Assembly (NCBI GenBank): GCA_000469685.2
Contig: LS997562.1
Span: forward strand, 40,190,345 to 40,254,344
From: Haemonchus contortus
Lineage: Eukaryota; Nematoda; Chromadorea; Rhabditida; Trichostrongylidae
Length of the DNA: 64,000 nucleotides
Reading direction: 5' to 3'
Part shown: positions 34,801-48,367 of the stretch, one piece after another
How the letters are laid out: every line of letters begins with the position of its first letter
Numbering within the stretch: the stretch's first letter is position 1
Program-made: the position numbers and the translations under genes
The notes under the pieces: generated by a model
Told to the model about the DNA's origin: nothing
What the model saw: only the letters and a program-made list of their open reading frames with translations
The model's database searches: none

Positions 34801-36485
34801 AACTTGTGTTCAAAAGCAACAGCTTAAACACAGTTCCACTTTTTGTCAGTTTCTCGCGCAATCGACTGAATGCTCGTCAGCCAATCTCCGATAGTCGTGT
34901 CCGAGACCAGAACTGGTGTTCCCAAATTATCCTTTGTACATCAGTGATGAGGGAAGTTGAATGTTCTCAAGTGTCTTTTACTCCAATCAAATTCACTCTG
35001 TTGTCTCCTCCGTGCTCAAGATGCTCTCCTTGCATTGTTGTACTGGTGGTCGTTACGTGAACACGAAGCTGTTACCAAACGGCAAATCAATCTCCATCAC
35101 GCTCGCACGCTATTGGAATAATTGGAATTACGGCATTCGGAGCTCTCTCGGCTGGTGATATGAAAATGCACCTTTCCAGAAATTTAAAGGCACAGTTCAC
35201 CATAATTTTGAGGTACCCGTTTTTATTCGAAAAGCGGAAATATAGGTTGTGAATAGTTCATCGGCAGTGAAGAAAGCGAGAGAATTCGCCGATTCCGAGA
35301 AAAATATGGCTACTCAAAGGTAGTGAAAATAGAGGTTGGACGAGATTGCCATGACGGAGGTTACATGGAAGGGGCCTTCGGACGAGATTTTAGTTACTGC
35401 AATTGCACAAAGAGCTGACTATATCAGGCCAGAACTGTACAGAACTGTCTTTCACTGTCGCGATGGGTCATGACAAGTTGTTTGAACTCCCTACATATGT
35501 TCCCTTGTGATTGGTGCAGCCTCTACAATGCCGATGAAACTCGTCCGAGGGTACACACGGGCCAATATTTTAGTCTTTATAACTCCCTGACTAGGCCGTT
35601 TTCCGACATAATAGTGCCAGATATGGTATACTCGGGGCCTCGGATTCATCCTGTGGAGGAATCTCAGAAACCATTTTATCGTTAACTGTGCCTTTGAAGA
35701 GAATAATCCCAATAGTGTGATTATATCGTTGCGTCATAGTTTAGCGGCCTATGACTTATTTTAAGCCATCTTTATTGTTAGCTGAACGTCTTAAAATATT
35801 CAGTCCGTCGTAAACTTCAAATAAGAAAGCATTTGATGTCGGGATACTCTTAAACTTAGCTCCTCGTCCACAACCGATAGAGATGATTTCTTTTGAAAAA
35901 ATAGCACTGATTCTGAAGCAACTTAGAAGGGCACGGCAGATTCCGTGAGTTTTTATCTGAATTCTTGGAAAGCTGACTGCTCTGGGAACTTATGTTCATA
36001 GATGAGAAACCTTTTTGTTGCGATGCCACAAACCCTTTGGCAAAGACTCCAAGGACCAAAGTACTGGAAGAACAGAGTGAAGAAGGTCAGGTGACATGAA
36101 CTTCAAAACATTCAAAGACTATGTCATGAAATGGTTATTGCACGGTTCTAAGCGCTCTTCTCAAAGTGTCAGACGACGAATCTTTTGCAATTCCCTTCGA
36201 GAGTAATATGAATTGATGCTCTGAACGTTGAGTAAGGCGCAACCTCCCATAAGTGTACAAAGGCGAGCGAATTCTCTACTCTCATCAAAGCTGCACGAAG
36301 TTTTACGAGCAGCTCTTCTAAGGAATGAGCTTGTTTCTGAGGCCCAGGAGCCGCTTTGATTGTGTCAAAAAGTTCCTCGAATCAATCTGGCTGACTTTTG
36401 GCAATTGATTCCTCGACTGTCACAACTGTCCACAGTACAAAGATCACGGTTTGCTCACCTACCCATAAAAGCAGATTTTAGGGTC
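31877..36485. other. 4.6 kb between the inverted arms; no gene recognised
   Basis: No transposase, polymerase or other domain was found in any frame. A minus-strand stretch near 34000-34260 reads MTRKKKCLGPYSVEAKERIK and on for 46 codons, then stops. It is protein-like but unidentified. The 33.4-33.6 kb segment is rich in GGG and GTC words. If the arms are termini of a single element, its genes have decayed beyond recognition. Confidence 0.45.
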
Positions 36486-37041
36486 CAACCTTGTTGCTAA
36501 CATTACAAGCTCCAAAAATGACTATCTCTTCTGCTAATTCATCATTTAGCATAAGTCAAGCAGAAGCATGTTTGCCAAAGATCTCACTGGAGGTTTTGCG
36601 ATTGCTGCGCGGAAGTTTGGTAATGAACGAGTCATTCCGTTATTCCACTGTGCAACTGGGAAAATCGATATCGTGTGCTAGGAAGGTCTGCCAATGTCAC
36701 GAAAGTTCGATGGGAAAGGGTCGCATGGTACGGTGAGCACGGGAACCGAACTCGACATCGTCTACAGATGTGGTCTGTACAACCGGGCATTGCGGAGTGC
36801 TCTTTCCTGGAGCGGGTGGCTCCACGAGTTCAGCTGTCGCGGGCATCGATCGCTAGTGGGTCGTACTCTTGTGATGGGTAAGTGTGTGGCACAGAGGAGA
36901 ATTCCCAGCAATCCAAGGCACACTCCATCCGGGGAGGACCTCGAAGAGACTTCGACGGGTCGAGTCCATCGGTGGGAAACTCAGAACAACGCGCGTGCGC
37001 GGGGGGAAGGGGGTGGGAGGGAAGGGAAAACTTAGGGTGGG
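36486..37041 (+). repeat. Right arm of the large inverted repeat
   Basis: Inverted counterpart of 31306-31876. Its outer end (CTTAGGGTGGGCACATTAACTC) and the outer end of the left arm (TTAACTCATCAG..GCCCACCCTAAG) are each bordered by TTAACTC in direct orientation, although at slightly different distances. This could be a target duplication or chance. Confidence 0.75.
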
Positions 37042-40000
37042 CACATTAACTCTCGCAATTTTATTGTACATTATTTTTGAACTTGTATTTTGGTACTTGT
37101 ACTTTATTGTATTGTAAATGAACTATTGTAACTAACAATAAACTAACATATTGTAGTGAACACAACACTACAAAAAACATTTAAAAAAACGAAAACAAGA
37201 AAAGAAAGAAAACATGAACATAACGCAACAGATGAAAACACCAACTTTTTTATTTATTGTAAACACAACGCGACATTAGCGCAAGAATGGTCAAACACCA
37301 AAATTGATGGCACACAACACACTCACATCACCTCAGACATCACACATGAGCACAACTTCCACACACCATTCTCAACGTGTGCATGTACCACAGCCAGAGC
37401 CAAACGTTTTCGTTTTAGTCATTCTAACTACCCATTTCAACGTTAAAACGGAATACCAAACAACCGTGGAATACTAAACAGCGTGGCTGACTCTGGTTGG
37501 TACAAACACCTTCATCTCTTTCCGAGCACTCTCCCTTACACTCACACACCTTCGAGCGCTCCCACACACAGACTCACACACGCACACTTGTGAGCGGATG
37601 TGCAATCACCATTCTTCGAAAATTACTGGGTGGATACGTAGCACTCTCACGAATTTCACACATTCTCACTACCATTTACACTTTTCTTGCCCCAGAATAT
37701 GATTGCAAGCTCACTTCCCTTTAAAAAATTGAAGACCACCGAACCTAACCCTCTAGATAGCAAAATGAGCACACTGAACCCTCCAGCTAACCGTAGACAT
37801 TTAAAACTAGAGCAAAATATCTTATGTTGTAGTATTAGAATATTCTCGCCCCGAATAATCTATATAATGCGAGCACACTTCCCACTGCCCGATTCTGAAC
37901 TACCAAGGCTAGTACGCTAGCTAATGCCCGACTCTCACCTTCCTTAAACGCCTATACCTTCTCACATACACGCCACTACAATCTCCCCCCAGACATACCT
38001 TAGTGGGCAATGCTCCCGCTTTCAACCAGTTTAACCCTCCCATCTTTACTGGTTGCATCTATGATGGAATTCTTCCACGGACACCCCACACACAGCCACG
38101 GATACGCACACAACACGTGTCCGCCCAATCACTACAGCTGAGTCCGAGCAAAAACCGTGATTCGTTTCAAAGAAGTGGTGATTCTAATCTACCCTGCGAA
38201 CTATAACGATGAATTCTTTGAAATAATTCCTCCTACGCTAATCTACGCAACCCCCAATAAAAGAGAACTTTCACGGATACCCGGACACAGCTGACGCATA
38301 CATTTCTTGAGGCTCACCTACAAACAAGCACACACAAAATTATGCCTCAGTTGAAAATTTACCTGATTAAACCTAGGAATCTACTTACCTGATAAGCGCT
38401 CGATAAGAGGGAGAGGGATGGGTATGTATGTAAAGCTCATTCCCAGTTGATAGTTGTCTCCCTCCTAGAATTTTAGTAACCCAAGTACGCGTTCAAACCA
38501 GTCTACGGTAAGCTAAGCCAATGAGGTCTTTGGACATATGCCAAACATCTTAGTTGAATACCAGTAAAACCCCTCAACCCAAAGGGTGAGGGTAGGGCCT
38601 AGCAACCACTCACCAAGGTCCATACCCACAATACCCACAATCGAAACCCACTCCCCGTGCTTCTTAACCTCTTGGTCAAATCAGTACCAATAATCAATAG
38701 CAACAACCCATCTGAAACAAAAAATTGTACACCGTGGGGACTCACTCTTACTCGAAGCTCACCACGGGTCTCCTTCCTTGGCCCAAATATTCTTTTTATG
38801 ATGCGGCCTTCTGACCCTCCCGGACAATAGGAATTCCCTTCTCAATGAAGTGTGTAATGAAGACGGAAAGCAATACTTTCTGAACGACTCAGAAAGAGCA
38901 GCAGCATGAAGAAAGGAGTCACCACCCCTTCAGGCTATCCCACACACTCCCCCCCCCTCACCCCTCTCCCTCATCTCTCCAATACTACTATACCTACTAT
39001 GAATGAAACGATTAGTCCTAAATCCTATGACTACAATACCTAGCTCAAATAACAATGCTCACAACCTACTCATGCACACTGGCACACCCGCTCACGCATA
39101 CATGCCCAATGAACAAATATTGCAATACCAACTATCTCAATCAGAAATTGTCCTTAGAAGCAGAGTCTGGTTTGATTTTAAGGTCAGAACGATGCCCCAT
39201 GAAAAATTTCTTTCTTGACCAGACCCTACTCCTAAGGACTAGTTGATTACAAATATTTTATCAACAATGACACACAATAAAAACACAAAAAATAACAAAA
39301 CAACAAAAAATTGTAACAACAACAAAACAATCAGCAACTATGAGCAGAAGACTACGAAAACCCTCATGTTCACTGTGAAGTACATCTCAGTCAATCGGTT
39401 ACTACTTATAACTGAGACATTTCCCGAAAAGCTAAGAACTATCTTTCTTTGTCCCTCACTGGGAAAGGATTTCAAGACCACGTCCCGTTACTGGTTAAAA
39501 ACAGTTCGACTAGTTAGTAAGTACTTGGAATTGGGATATCTCAAAAAGTGCTGATTGACCCCCGATGATGGAGCAAAATATCGAAGCCATGTTATGTTCG
39601 TGATGTAAAAGACGTTCACCAAAATGCTCGGAATGAGCCCTTAGCTCCCCCTTCCCATGTTACTGTTAAAGGAACCCATGTTACTGTGATGTACAACTCA
39701 GCGAACCGATAGCCAATTGCAATTGAGAATCTTATATCGTAACGAAACTGATCCTACAAATGTCACCTCCCCCCCCCCCCCCCTCCCCACCTTTACTGGC
39801 TTACTCAATTTTTTTTTTTACCTGGAACGGACATGGCTTTAATATCCTGCCTTTGAGGCTTTGTCTGTGTCCGTTGCAAGTGAGAAAAAAATCAATAAGA
39901 CTAACTACGAGCAGCTGAGACATCGCAAAAAGAATTGGTTGATCCCCCACTGAAACATCAACATCAAAATACGTTCCATCATAATACACAATTCATACTA

Positions 40001-43000
40001 GTAATTATTTGTACTGTCACTCTAAACCCTGCGAGACAGAAACGAAAATTGGGTACGGGCACTCGTTTCTTACCGTAACCCCTGGCTTACCCACCGCCCA
40101 GCCCCGTGCCCTTTCCCAAGGCCCCTTTTCGACGCGTCGTATGTGACGGGTGAGAATTTGCGTACCAAAATGGAGTCATGCCTTGCCGGGCTACTATAAG
40201 AACCGAGTGCCGTACTGAATTTTCGTTTCTGTCCCCGCGGGAACACCATCCTGACGGCATCAGTCGAGCAAATCGTTTGTAATGTATTTTGTGACTTGCA
40301 CAGTGCACACGTCAAAATCATCTAGATGCCGCCCTCCGTTGCAACTGGCTGGAAATGGAGGTAATAACTAAATTAACAATGAAAGTTCTCCACAATCGAA
40401 AATTGTTGTGATGTTATTAAACTGTTACAATCAATATTCTAACGCGAAGAATTCTCAATTGGATGAAAAAAGAAACATCTTTTACCTTAAAAGCTTCAGT
40501 AGCTTAACACGCTCTCCTGGAATGAACCCGTCCTTTCGATCTCGTTCAATGAACGCGTACATCGGATTTGTCCCATCTGCAATAAATCGATTATAATTCA
40601 CTCGCACATTTTGCATTGTAACGTTGGGATACAAACTTGGAGAATACAGAAAAAAGTAAGTAGAAAAGAGCGGTTTTCGCCCAAGCATCCGGGGGTTCGA
40701 GTAACGTGTGTTTCAAAGACTTGCATCGTAAAAGTTGCTGAGTGAATAGACTACTTGTAGGTAATTTAGATTATATGTACATACTAACTCCAATACCGAG
40801 TTATTCTAAACGTTGCCATGGATTGACAGGAATCCTCACACGGTATAGCTCTTTCCCATAAAAAGGGGATGGTGTTCCCGAGAAAAGATTCAGAGATTGA
40901 ACTGAAGCGAGAGAAAGTGAACTACCAAACGATATTATCACCGACTGAGCAGCGCACTACATTAATCTATCCAGTAGTATGCAAAAAAGACAGAAGGAAA
41001 AGATACTGTGATTCTGGTTTGGTAGTTACTTCTCAGCAGGTGGAGTAAAGGGGAACAGAAAGTCAGGATTAATATCAGCAAAAGTCAATAAGTTAGAGGT
41101 TTTCAAGAAAACTAAAGAATAAAAACGTCCGGAACACTATGTTCTACAACATGATGGAGGCAACCGAATTGATTCGTTCCCATCGTCCCGCCAAGAAACG
41201 ATCGACGTGTTGATCAAGAGTCAATGGGTGTAGAACTTTTCTATTTTTGAACCACTAGTAGCCCAAGAACTTCGTTTATCCAACTTATATTGCCAAAAAA
41301 GCTTCATACTAGAGTACCTTATTGGCCAGAACAGCCCATCGCCCAACAACCGCAGGAAGAACTCGACGATACGATCAGCTAGATCGGTACCGTATCAGCC
41401 CGATAGAAAATGCACACCCCACAGCCGTCTCCACCCGTTTCAAAATCGACTTTTTCGGAGTCCGCCCCAGTCCAGCACCCAACTCAAGAAACAAACAGTG
41501 AGTTTCCAATTAAACTTTACCATTTTTTAAGAAAGAAATAGACGGCTTGGAGAGCTAAACGATACTGTTCCTTAAGAAATACACCCACAGCAATCTAGCG
41601 AGGTTAGCAGATGCAATCGCTGACAAACTTATCACATCCGTAGTAACCTAGCAGGCACAATGACCACAACGGACAGGGTGAAGAATGCCATTTTCGAAAA
41701 TCAAAAGAAGCTACTGAACAAATTCCGCAAGGCCTGTAGAATGGATGAGCTCACAGCTCATATGGCCATTATTTGAAGACTGTCCCTGCCCTGAGCTATG
41801 TAGATAAGCTTATCGTCCACATCGTCAAATCCCTTCATATCTAAAACCTTCATTGAGAATATTCGAATAACTTTGTCTGACAATGAGACCTGTTGCATGT
41901 TGTTGTCGTACGACTTATGCGTCTTACTCTTGCCCATAAGCAGTATGAAGCATAAACTCGGAATGGATCTCCACACTCAGGCGAATGATTAAGGAAGAGT
42001 TCAGAGCCTGTTGATATGAATGGCTTTACCCACAAACCTGCGAATCAATTCCACAAAAACATCAGTTGATCCAACACGCGCAACGCCAAGTTGGGTGACC
42101 TTTACAACGTTCCATTCCCGTTGCGGTCCCATAAGAAACTAGCACCAGCCCTCACTACCGTAACCATGAGCTGTGCTTCAACAGCTGAAGCTTCACCTGC
42201 GCTTGTCCCATCTTTTGAAACGGTTCTGTTCAACAGTCTGCTCAGTCTCCTCGAATGCGGAATGCAGAGGAATCCAGCTCTCTCAATTTTCAAATACGCT
42301 CGAATCATGCGATTCACACAAGGACTGAGAACCAATCTATCCTAACCTTTAAATAAAACCAACTTTTTTATCTGAACACTCTTCATAGTGAACTCTGTCA
42401 CCAGTCACTGGTGTTCCGCTTGGAAATCATTCATTTCAGTGATTCAACTCAATAAATCGGAGCCGGCCCTTCTGAACAACACTACAGTAGACACCGAAGA
42501 GGGCTACAAAACAAGAATAGATGCTTCATGAAAAAGTGACGAACTCCAAGGTAAGTATGTGTTAATCCGAATTCGAAGTTCAGGGATGCATTTCTTTTCG
42601 TTCATTCGAAAATCATCACTCAAAATGGACACTGCATACCAACACTTGGAATCAATCAAGCACTACATTTATAAGCCACAATCCCTCAACTCTGTAGCAA
42701 TACATACAAAATAAGAGAAATACTTCTCAAAAGAGTAATTTCGATGCACCAAAAGACGGGTATTCTTGATAGGTAGTGGCTACACATCCCACACCCTCAA
42801 TCGAAGAGGTTGTTCTAGAACAGGAAAAAGAGAGTGAAACGTAGCTAAACTTTCTTTCTGTTGTCCCAGAGGCTAGAAACCACAAACAGAATGAATAGTC
42901 ATACTGAAAGATTCATCACACAGATGTCATGTTGAGGGGAAAGCGACGGAAAACTGAAATCCAACTGTTAATACTGAGCGCCATGGTCGAGTGTGAAGTT

Positions 43001-43204
43001 TTTGTTCGGGATCTGAGGCGGCTTCCCGAAAATTCGAAAAGCACCACTAGAAGAAACCATACGGAACATCTATTTCACTGTGGAGAATACCCTTTGAAGG
43101 TCGAACTGAATATTTTCTATTCGTTCTCATGTGAACATATCAAGCTTTGAAAGCCGTAATATTTTGATGGAAACAATAAGCTAGCTAATTTAAGGACAAC
43201 TTAC
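37042..43204. other. A-rich non-coding DNA, possible 3' part or downstream flank of a minus-strand gene
   Basis: From about 37.1 kb onward the + strand is A- and C-rich, the reverse of the sequence to the left. It includes CA-rich runs near 37.3-37.6 kb and a C tract at about 39768-39782. A minus-strand acceptor (ATCGATTTATTGCAG) opens a possible exon at about 40500-40577, but all three of its frames are short or ambiguous. No complete gene is visible. Confidence 0.45.
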
Positions 43205-46200
43205 ATCCAATCCATCGAACGAAGGCCTTCAACGAATATATCTCCTTCTCATTCTGAGTGAAATCAGCTTCGAACTCGTTTGCTATGGTCACGCTGAACT
43301 TGCAACAATTCATTGAATTGTTGCAAGTCCAGCGTGACCATAGCAAGCGAAAAATTCTCCATATTCGAGCTGGTAGCGAATGGAAGTATCATCTGAAACA
43401 ATGATACAATTCAGGGTTTCAAATGCTCCGTTCTTTAAACTATAACGTTCCGAGCTTGAACTGATCGTCGAATTGGAGGGAAGCTACATAAGCCTCACAG
43501 AAAAGCTTATTTTCGAATTCAGAAAATTTGAAGAGCTTACGAGCGAAAAGTTAAGGGAAAATAGATAGCAGTGATGAAAATGGGGCTATTAGTCTCGATG
43601 GGTCCAAACATAAGCTCAATGAGGCCGGTGCTGGACTAAATACCTCAAAAGCATATGAAAACTCAAAAATAGTCAGTTCGCTGTTCATTTCATGGGCCAA
43701 TATTAACTAATACCTAAATGCACGAAGTGTGCCGGGTGGGTCGGATGATTCGATGGACTGCCGCAATCTGGCTCAAGGGGCGAATATTAAGAAAGTTGCG
43801 CATCACATTAGATGGCTTTGACCTCGCATCTCCTGCAGGTGTTTATGACACCCGTGTTTCATGCATGCCCGTTCCAATCTACGTTACTTTCCTATGTAGC
43901 TAGCAACGAAGTTAAACGAAAAATAAGAGTCATAAAAGAGTAACCACTAAGCTGCTGAACTGATTTTCAACACGATTCCGATGTGACAGACACTTGAATT
44001 GGCCACATGAAAACATGGCGAGTAAAGTGATGTAAATCTACGGAGAAGAAAACTCCAGTCCCATTTAAGTGAATTGAAACTGAAAGCATTGAAGTGGCAT
44101 TGAATTTCTTCGCGTCACAAGAGGATTTACACCAAGCCCCACCGACTTCACGTGAACTTGTAGGCTTTTACACTACCCAAGAAAAGCTTGGTCTTGGCTT
44201 GAACACTTGCACGCATTTATGGGCACATATGTGTTGAAGAAGCCAGTTTTATTCTAAAACATATTTCTAAATTTCTTCTCAACAACACAATACAAACGCA
44301 ATTCCATTAATGCCGAGAAATTTCTGAGAACGTTGACTCCAGGAAGTGTTATATAAGTTGCCAATACGCTTGGGATATCATTCAGAGCTGTGATGAGTGA
44401 AAATTGAAGTGCCAAATGATTCCACAAAAAAATGATTATTTAAAAGCTCAAATTAGGAAGAGCACAAATTAGGAAATGTAAAAAAAAGTGACCACCGTAA
44501 CGCAACGATATCAGTTTTTAATCCAGATGGAACCCGCCATCGCGCATTTACTTGCGCCCTTCAAACGCTTGAATTGGAGCGCGCCAGCCGATGGTGGGAG
44601 GTTGGTAGTTTCCCATCGTTTCAATTTGTAATTCTTGTAGCGACCAGGTTTCACGTATGCATTCCTGTCTATTCCACCGTAAGAAGATTGTGAAAAAGAT
44701 GTCGATAGGACAAACGTAGATGAAAATGAAAGAGGGTAAGCAGATTCAGAGAAGAAAAACTTGAGTGAGTTCTTTCAAGGACCAAAGCACTGGGACTCGT
44801 CTTTGAAGGAGGTTTCAGGAAATATTAGACGAATTCGGTGAGCAGGCGCGCTCACAACTCATTTATACCCATCTTTTCCAAATACACCACCTGTGAGCTC
44901 TGGTTGATTTCATTGGTTTTAGGCCAGATTAGGCCAGTGGAATACCGAACCTCCTAGCTCGGCCCACTTTCTAGCCAGCAACCAAAACATAAACCGAAGG
45001 TTCGGAATTTTACTAAGTTACAGTATTTAACGAACAATGAGCACTTACAGAAGTGGAGCAAGAACAATGTAAAATTTCCTGTTGAGTAAAAATGAGAAGG
45101 CACAATCATTTGATAAGCTAGTCCCAAATTTTTCTAGAACACTGCCAGGAATAACCGACATGGCTCACATTCACCCAAAGCAAAACGAGAATCACAAAGG
45201 TTCCGCACAATTCGCTTCTTGTCATGTTGCTCCAGTAAGTGAAGACTATCAGATTACTGCCGATTTGGTTTTTTTTTCTGGGAGAGTGGATAGTATGTGG
45301 TAGAGTCTGATAGCCACCCTACCCACCACATTGTTCAGAATTATTATCTCCAATCAAACTTGCCCAACTGCCCTAGCTTTTTGTGTATACCTTAGATTAA
45401 CTCCCGTCCATTTGGCAGAAGAAATCTCTGAAATGAACAGTCTTCATAAGTTATTATTGAGGCCAAAAAGGGTTTTACTCGGTGACTCCCTATTATACAA
45501 CTCCAATCGCAATAACTCCCTATAAAGCAGACTTTTAAACATTTTTTTCGAAAACAAGACTCACCATGGTGAATTCAAAAGATGTTTTTGTTTGCAGACA
45601 ATGTGCCCCTTCTAGTAGCCTCGATAAGAAAGAGATTACCGAGGTTGTTACGCAACCGGACATATGTGTCGTTAGAAAGTGAAAAGGTGGTAGCGTGTAA
45701 CCCATAGTAACATTCTAATTACCATCACCGTCCGTTACGGTAATGACAGGGAATTTGTCAGAAGACGGTAATACGTCAAAGATGACCTGCCAGGTACGAG
45801 CTCAGTCGCTCAATCCTTCTCTCACAGCTCCTCAGCATTACTCGTTCCTATGACTACCTTATACTAATTTCTGATATTCTGATGTCCCTTCTGTTTCATC
45901 TCTTAAAGCTTTTGTTAAGGTTAAGCCATTGAAATCTATGCTTTCAGGCGTATTCCTGCCAACTGCATACCAATACCAACCAACTGCATCTTTGGTGAAT
46001 GGAAGACTTCTCCATTTATCACATACCTAGCCGGGATATCGACTGGCACTCGATTCAGCCAACCTTTTTCCAGCAAAATGCACATAGGGATATTAATGAA
46101 GGGAAGCATCGTTCTTCCGTGAATGAATCAAACGAAAAAAGTGAAACTAGCAGGTGATTCCTTCTAATTACTTTGTCTTCTATGCCTTTTTATTTACCGG

Positions 46201-46606
46201 AGCTTTAAGACTTTGCGTTTGCTGAACTTAATTAGTGTTACCCTGAATGTATCCCCTTTGATTAATTACTGTTACCCTGACTGCCTCTCATTTTCATCAA
46301 TTCCTAGCACCAGTATACTAGTCGATGATTTCTGTTGCGCGTCTCTAAGAAGATAAGAAGGGACACAATAAGCCCTAAGGCAAAAAATATTGTCAGCCAA
46401 ACATTCTTTAGATACTCAAGGAGCAATCATGGGATCAGCGTCCAAACGTGACTAGGAAAAAGTAAAAGTTAAATACGTAATAAACATAAGATACTTAAGG
46501 TGAGATCAAATTGCACTGTCTGACTACATATTAATTCCTTCAAATTTGCGCTTGAAACTTACTTAGTTTGTAATCCTCAGAAACTTCCGAGTGAAAAATG
46601 AAATTT
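43205..46606 (-). CDS. Tentative 3' exons of the TMEM200-type gene
   Basis: Three short blocks have splice sites and the right phases to continue the gene at 48-51 kb. The first, 46563-46606, is open in one frame only and reads NFIFHSEVSEDYKL. The second, 45565-45611, has a weaker acceptor and reads GAHCLQTKTSFEFTM. The third, 43205-43253, has a very good acceptor TTTCACTCAG and donor GTAAGT, is open in one frame only, and reads NEKEIYSLKAFVRWIG. The chain of phases (2, 1, 0, then 1 left over) is consistent, but the blocks are short and no homology supports them. The terminal exon is not found. Confidence 0.27.
43277..43349. repeat. Perfect-type short foldback, 73 bp
   Basis: The two halves are reverse complements with two mismatches and practically no loop: GTTTGCTATGGTCACGCTG... 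against ...CAGCGTGACCATAGCAAGC, meeting at AATTCA|TTGAATT. It lies 24 bp from a candidate exon. It could be a tiny inverted duplication, or, if transcribed, a hairpin RNA of precursor-microRNA size. Confidence 0.8.
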
Positions 46607-48367
46607 CTGCGTAGAATCAGTGTCAGATCAGTGGCATCAATTTTCGAGAAGGAAAAGTTTAAATTCTTCCACGCGATCATAGGTCGTACAATTTTTGTCG
46701 ATTTCAAATGTTCGTGTCAATGTGTTAAACGGGACTTAAATCCGTACTTGTGCTACGGCTGCTTGTTAACTCCTGCTTTTCGTCTTGCGGGAGCTAACAA
46801 AACATCAACCCAAAACAAACGTTAGCGGCGGTAGAACATAAAACAACAGCTTTAATGAGGAAATGAAAAAAAACTGAATTTTTCTACCCTGTAGAAAAAA
46901 CACATATTGTTATAGCTTTCTCAAGCTCAACGGGATAAACTGAAAGTAACGTCCCTTGCATTGCCAGAGTCAGCTGCGATTTCCAAGAAAGCAGTAAAAT
47001 TTATGAAGTAACCTGAGAAATACGCTCAATAAAAAAAGAAGGTTGAAAGCAATGAATAAAAAGCGGCGGTAGTGGCTCGGAATCCCTAAATTTAATCGCA
47101 CTTTCTCACGTTATTTTCTTTTCACAACTGTCAAATGCATGCGGCTAGAGAAGGGGCGCTAATGGGATATTAAATGAAAGACGGCTGGCACGTAAACAAC
47201 AAAACGATTTCTTTGTTGGCGGTTCCTGTAAAATCTTTCACGATTTTTTTTGTAGTACATGAGAACAGCCCAATGTACTTCGTCCTCGGAAAGTATACGT
47301 TTGGAAGATAAAAAAGTGAGTGGTAGTAAAGTTGGTTGAACTTTTGTGAAAATTATTCTCCTGATTTCGCAAAACAAAAACCGCTAACATTTGGATTATA
47401 GTAAACACGTTCATGGGCAGAGGACCTTCATAGGGACAAAGTGACAATGGTTTACGAACAGGACACATGTTTCGTTTTTCCAACAGTACAATTGAACTAC
47501 AAACTTGGTACTTTATTGTTTTTGAACTCAAGTAATTTTCACTTCATTGTAACTTCTAGGTCCTCCTCAAAAGGAGTAAAAATTGCCGAGAAGTTGCCAG
47601 TTCAAAAATCACGCATCATAAATTCAGCGTCTGAAAAACAATCATAAGGAGGGATACAACTTTGATTAATATGTCATTGTGTTGAACCGAATCCCCTTTC
47701 TTAGCGCTCCAGTAAGAGACTGTAATTTGTCCATTACTCTTTCGAACTTGACATTCTAAGCCTTATAATCCATCTTATAAAAAGGGTTCATCTCTAATAA
47801 TCAACGAATAAGCTAATTTTGGCATCAAAAGAGCCCTTAGATGTTGATGAAAAAAGTTTGACAAGTGATCAGCGGGACTAAATCGCCACTTTCAGAACTG
47901 ATAACGATTCCAATAAACTCGTGTCGGCTTATGCGATGTTCTTCAAAGAACGTCAGACATATGTGAAAAAGTCATTCCCACACGCAACATTTGGCGACAT
48001 TTCAAGGATTGTCGCCGCCCAATGGGATTCACTCGAAAAACATGAGAAAATGGTAGGCCATTTGGTTGTAATGACGATCATTCGTGGATAACAAAAATGA
48101 AAGATAAAAGACGTAAGAAAGGACTCTTAAAAGATTCTGTGCCACCTGCTCTACAGTGAATTCCCTGGTTTATGAGAAACTTATCTAGAATCCAACAAAA
48201 CCGAGGTTCTCTTCAAGTAGGGTGTACTAGCAGATTATAATTACCACTTTAACGTAAGCGACGAGACATGAGAAAGGTTTGAGGGGCGAGGTAATTTTAT
48301 AGAAAACTTTCAAGTTAAACGTCTAAAACGTTCCTATCTTAAATGTATATTCGGCATTAAGGCTTAC
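43350..48367. other. Presumed intronic, A-rich on the + strand
   Basis: Apart from the tentative exons listed separately I see no gene. The A excess on the + strand (T excess on the minus strand) is what introns of a minus-strand nematode gene would show. No recognisable repeat was found. Confidence 0.45.

Noticed and set aside
40070..40321. 83-codon basic frame on the minus strand
   Set aside because: Two overlapping frames are equally open, no splice sites support either, and no family is recognised.
41640..42350. Possible Gag-like frames of an LTR retrotransposon
   Set aside because: Short charged frames are interrupted by stops, and no zinc knuckle, protease or reverse transcriptase is nearby.
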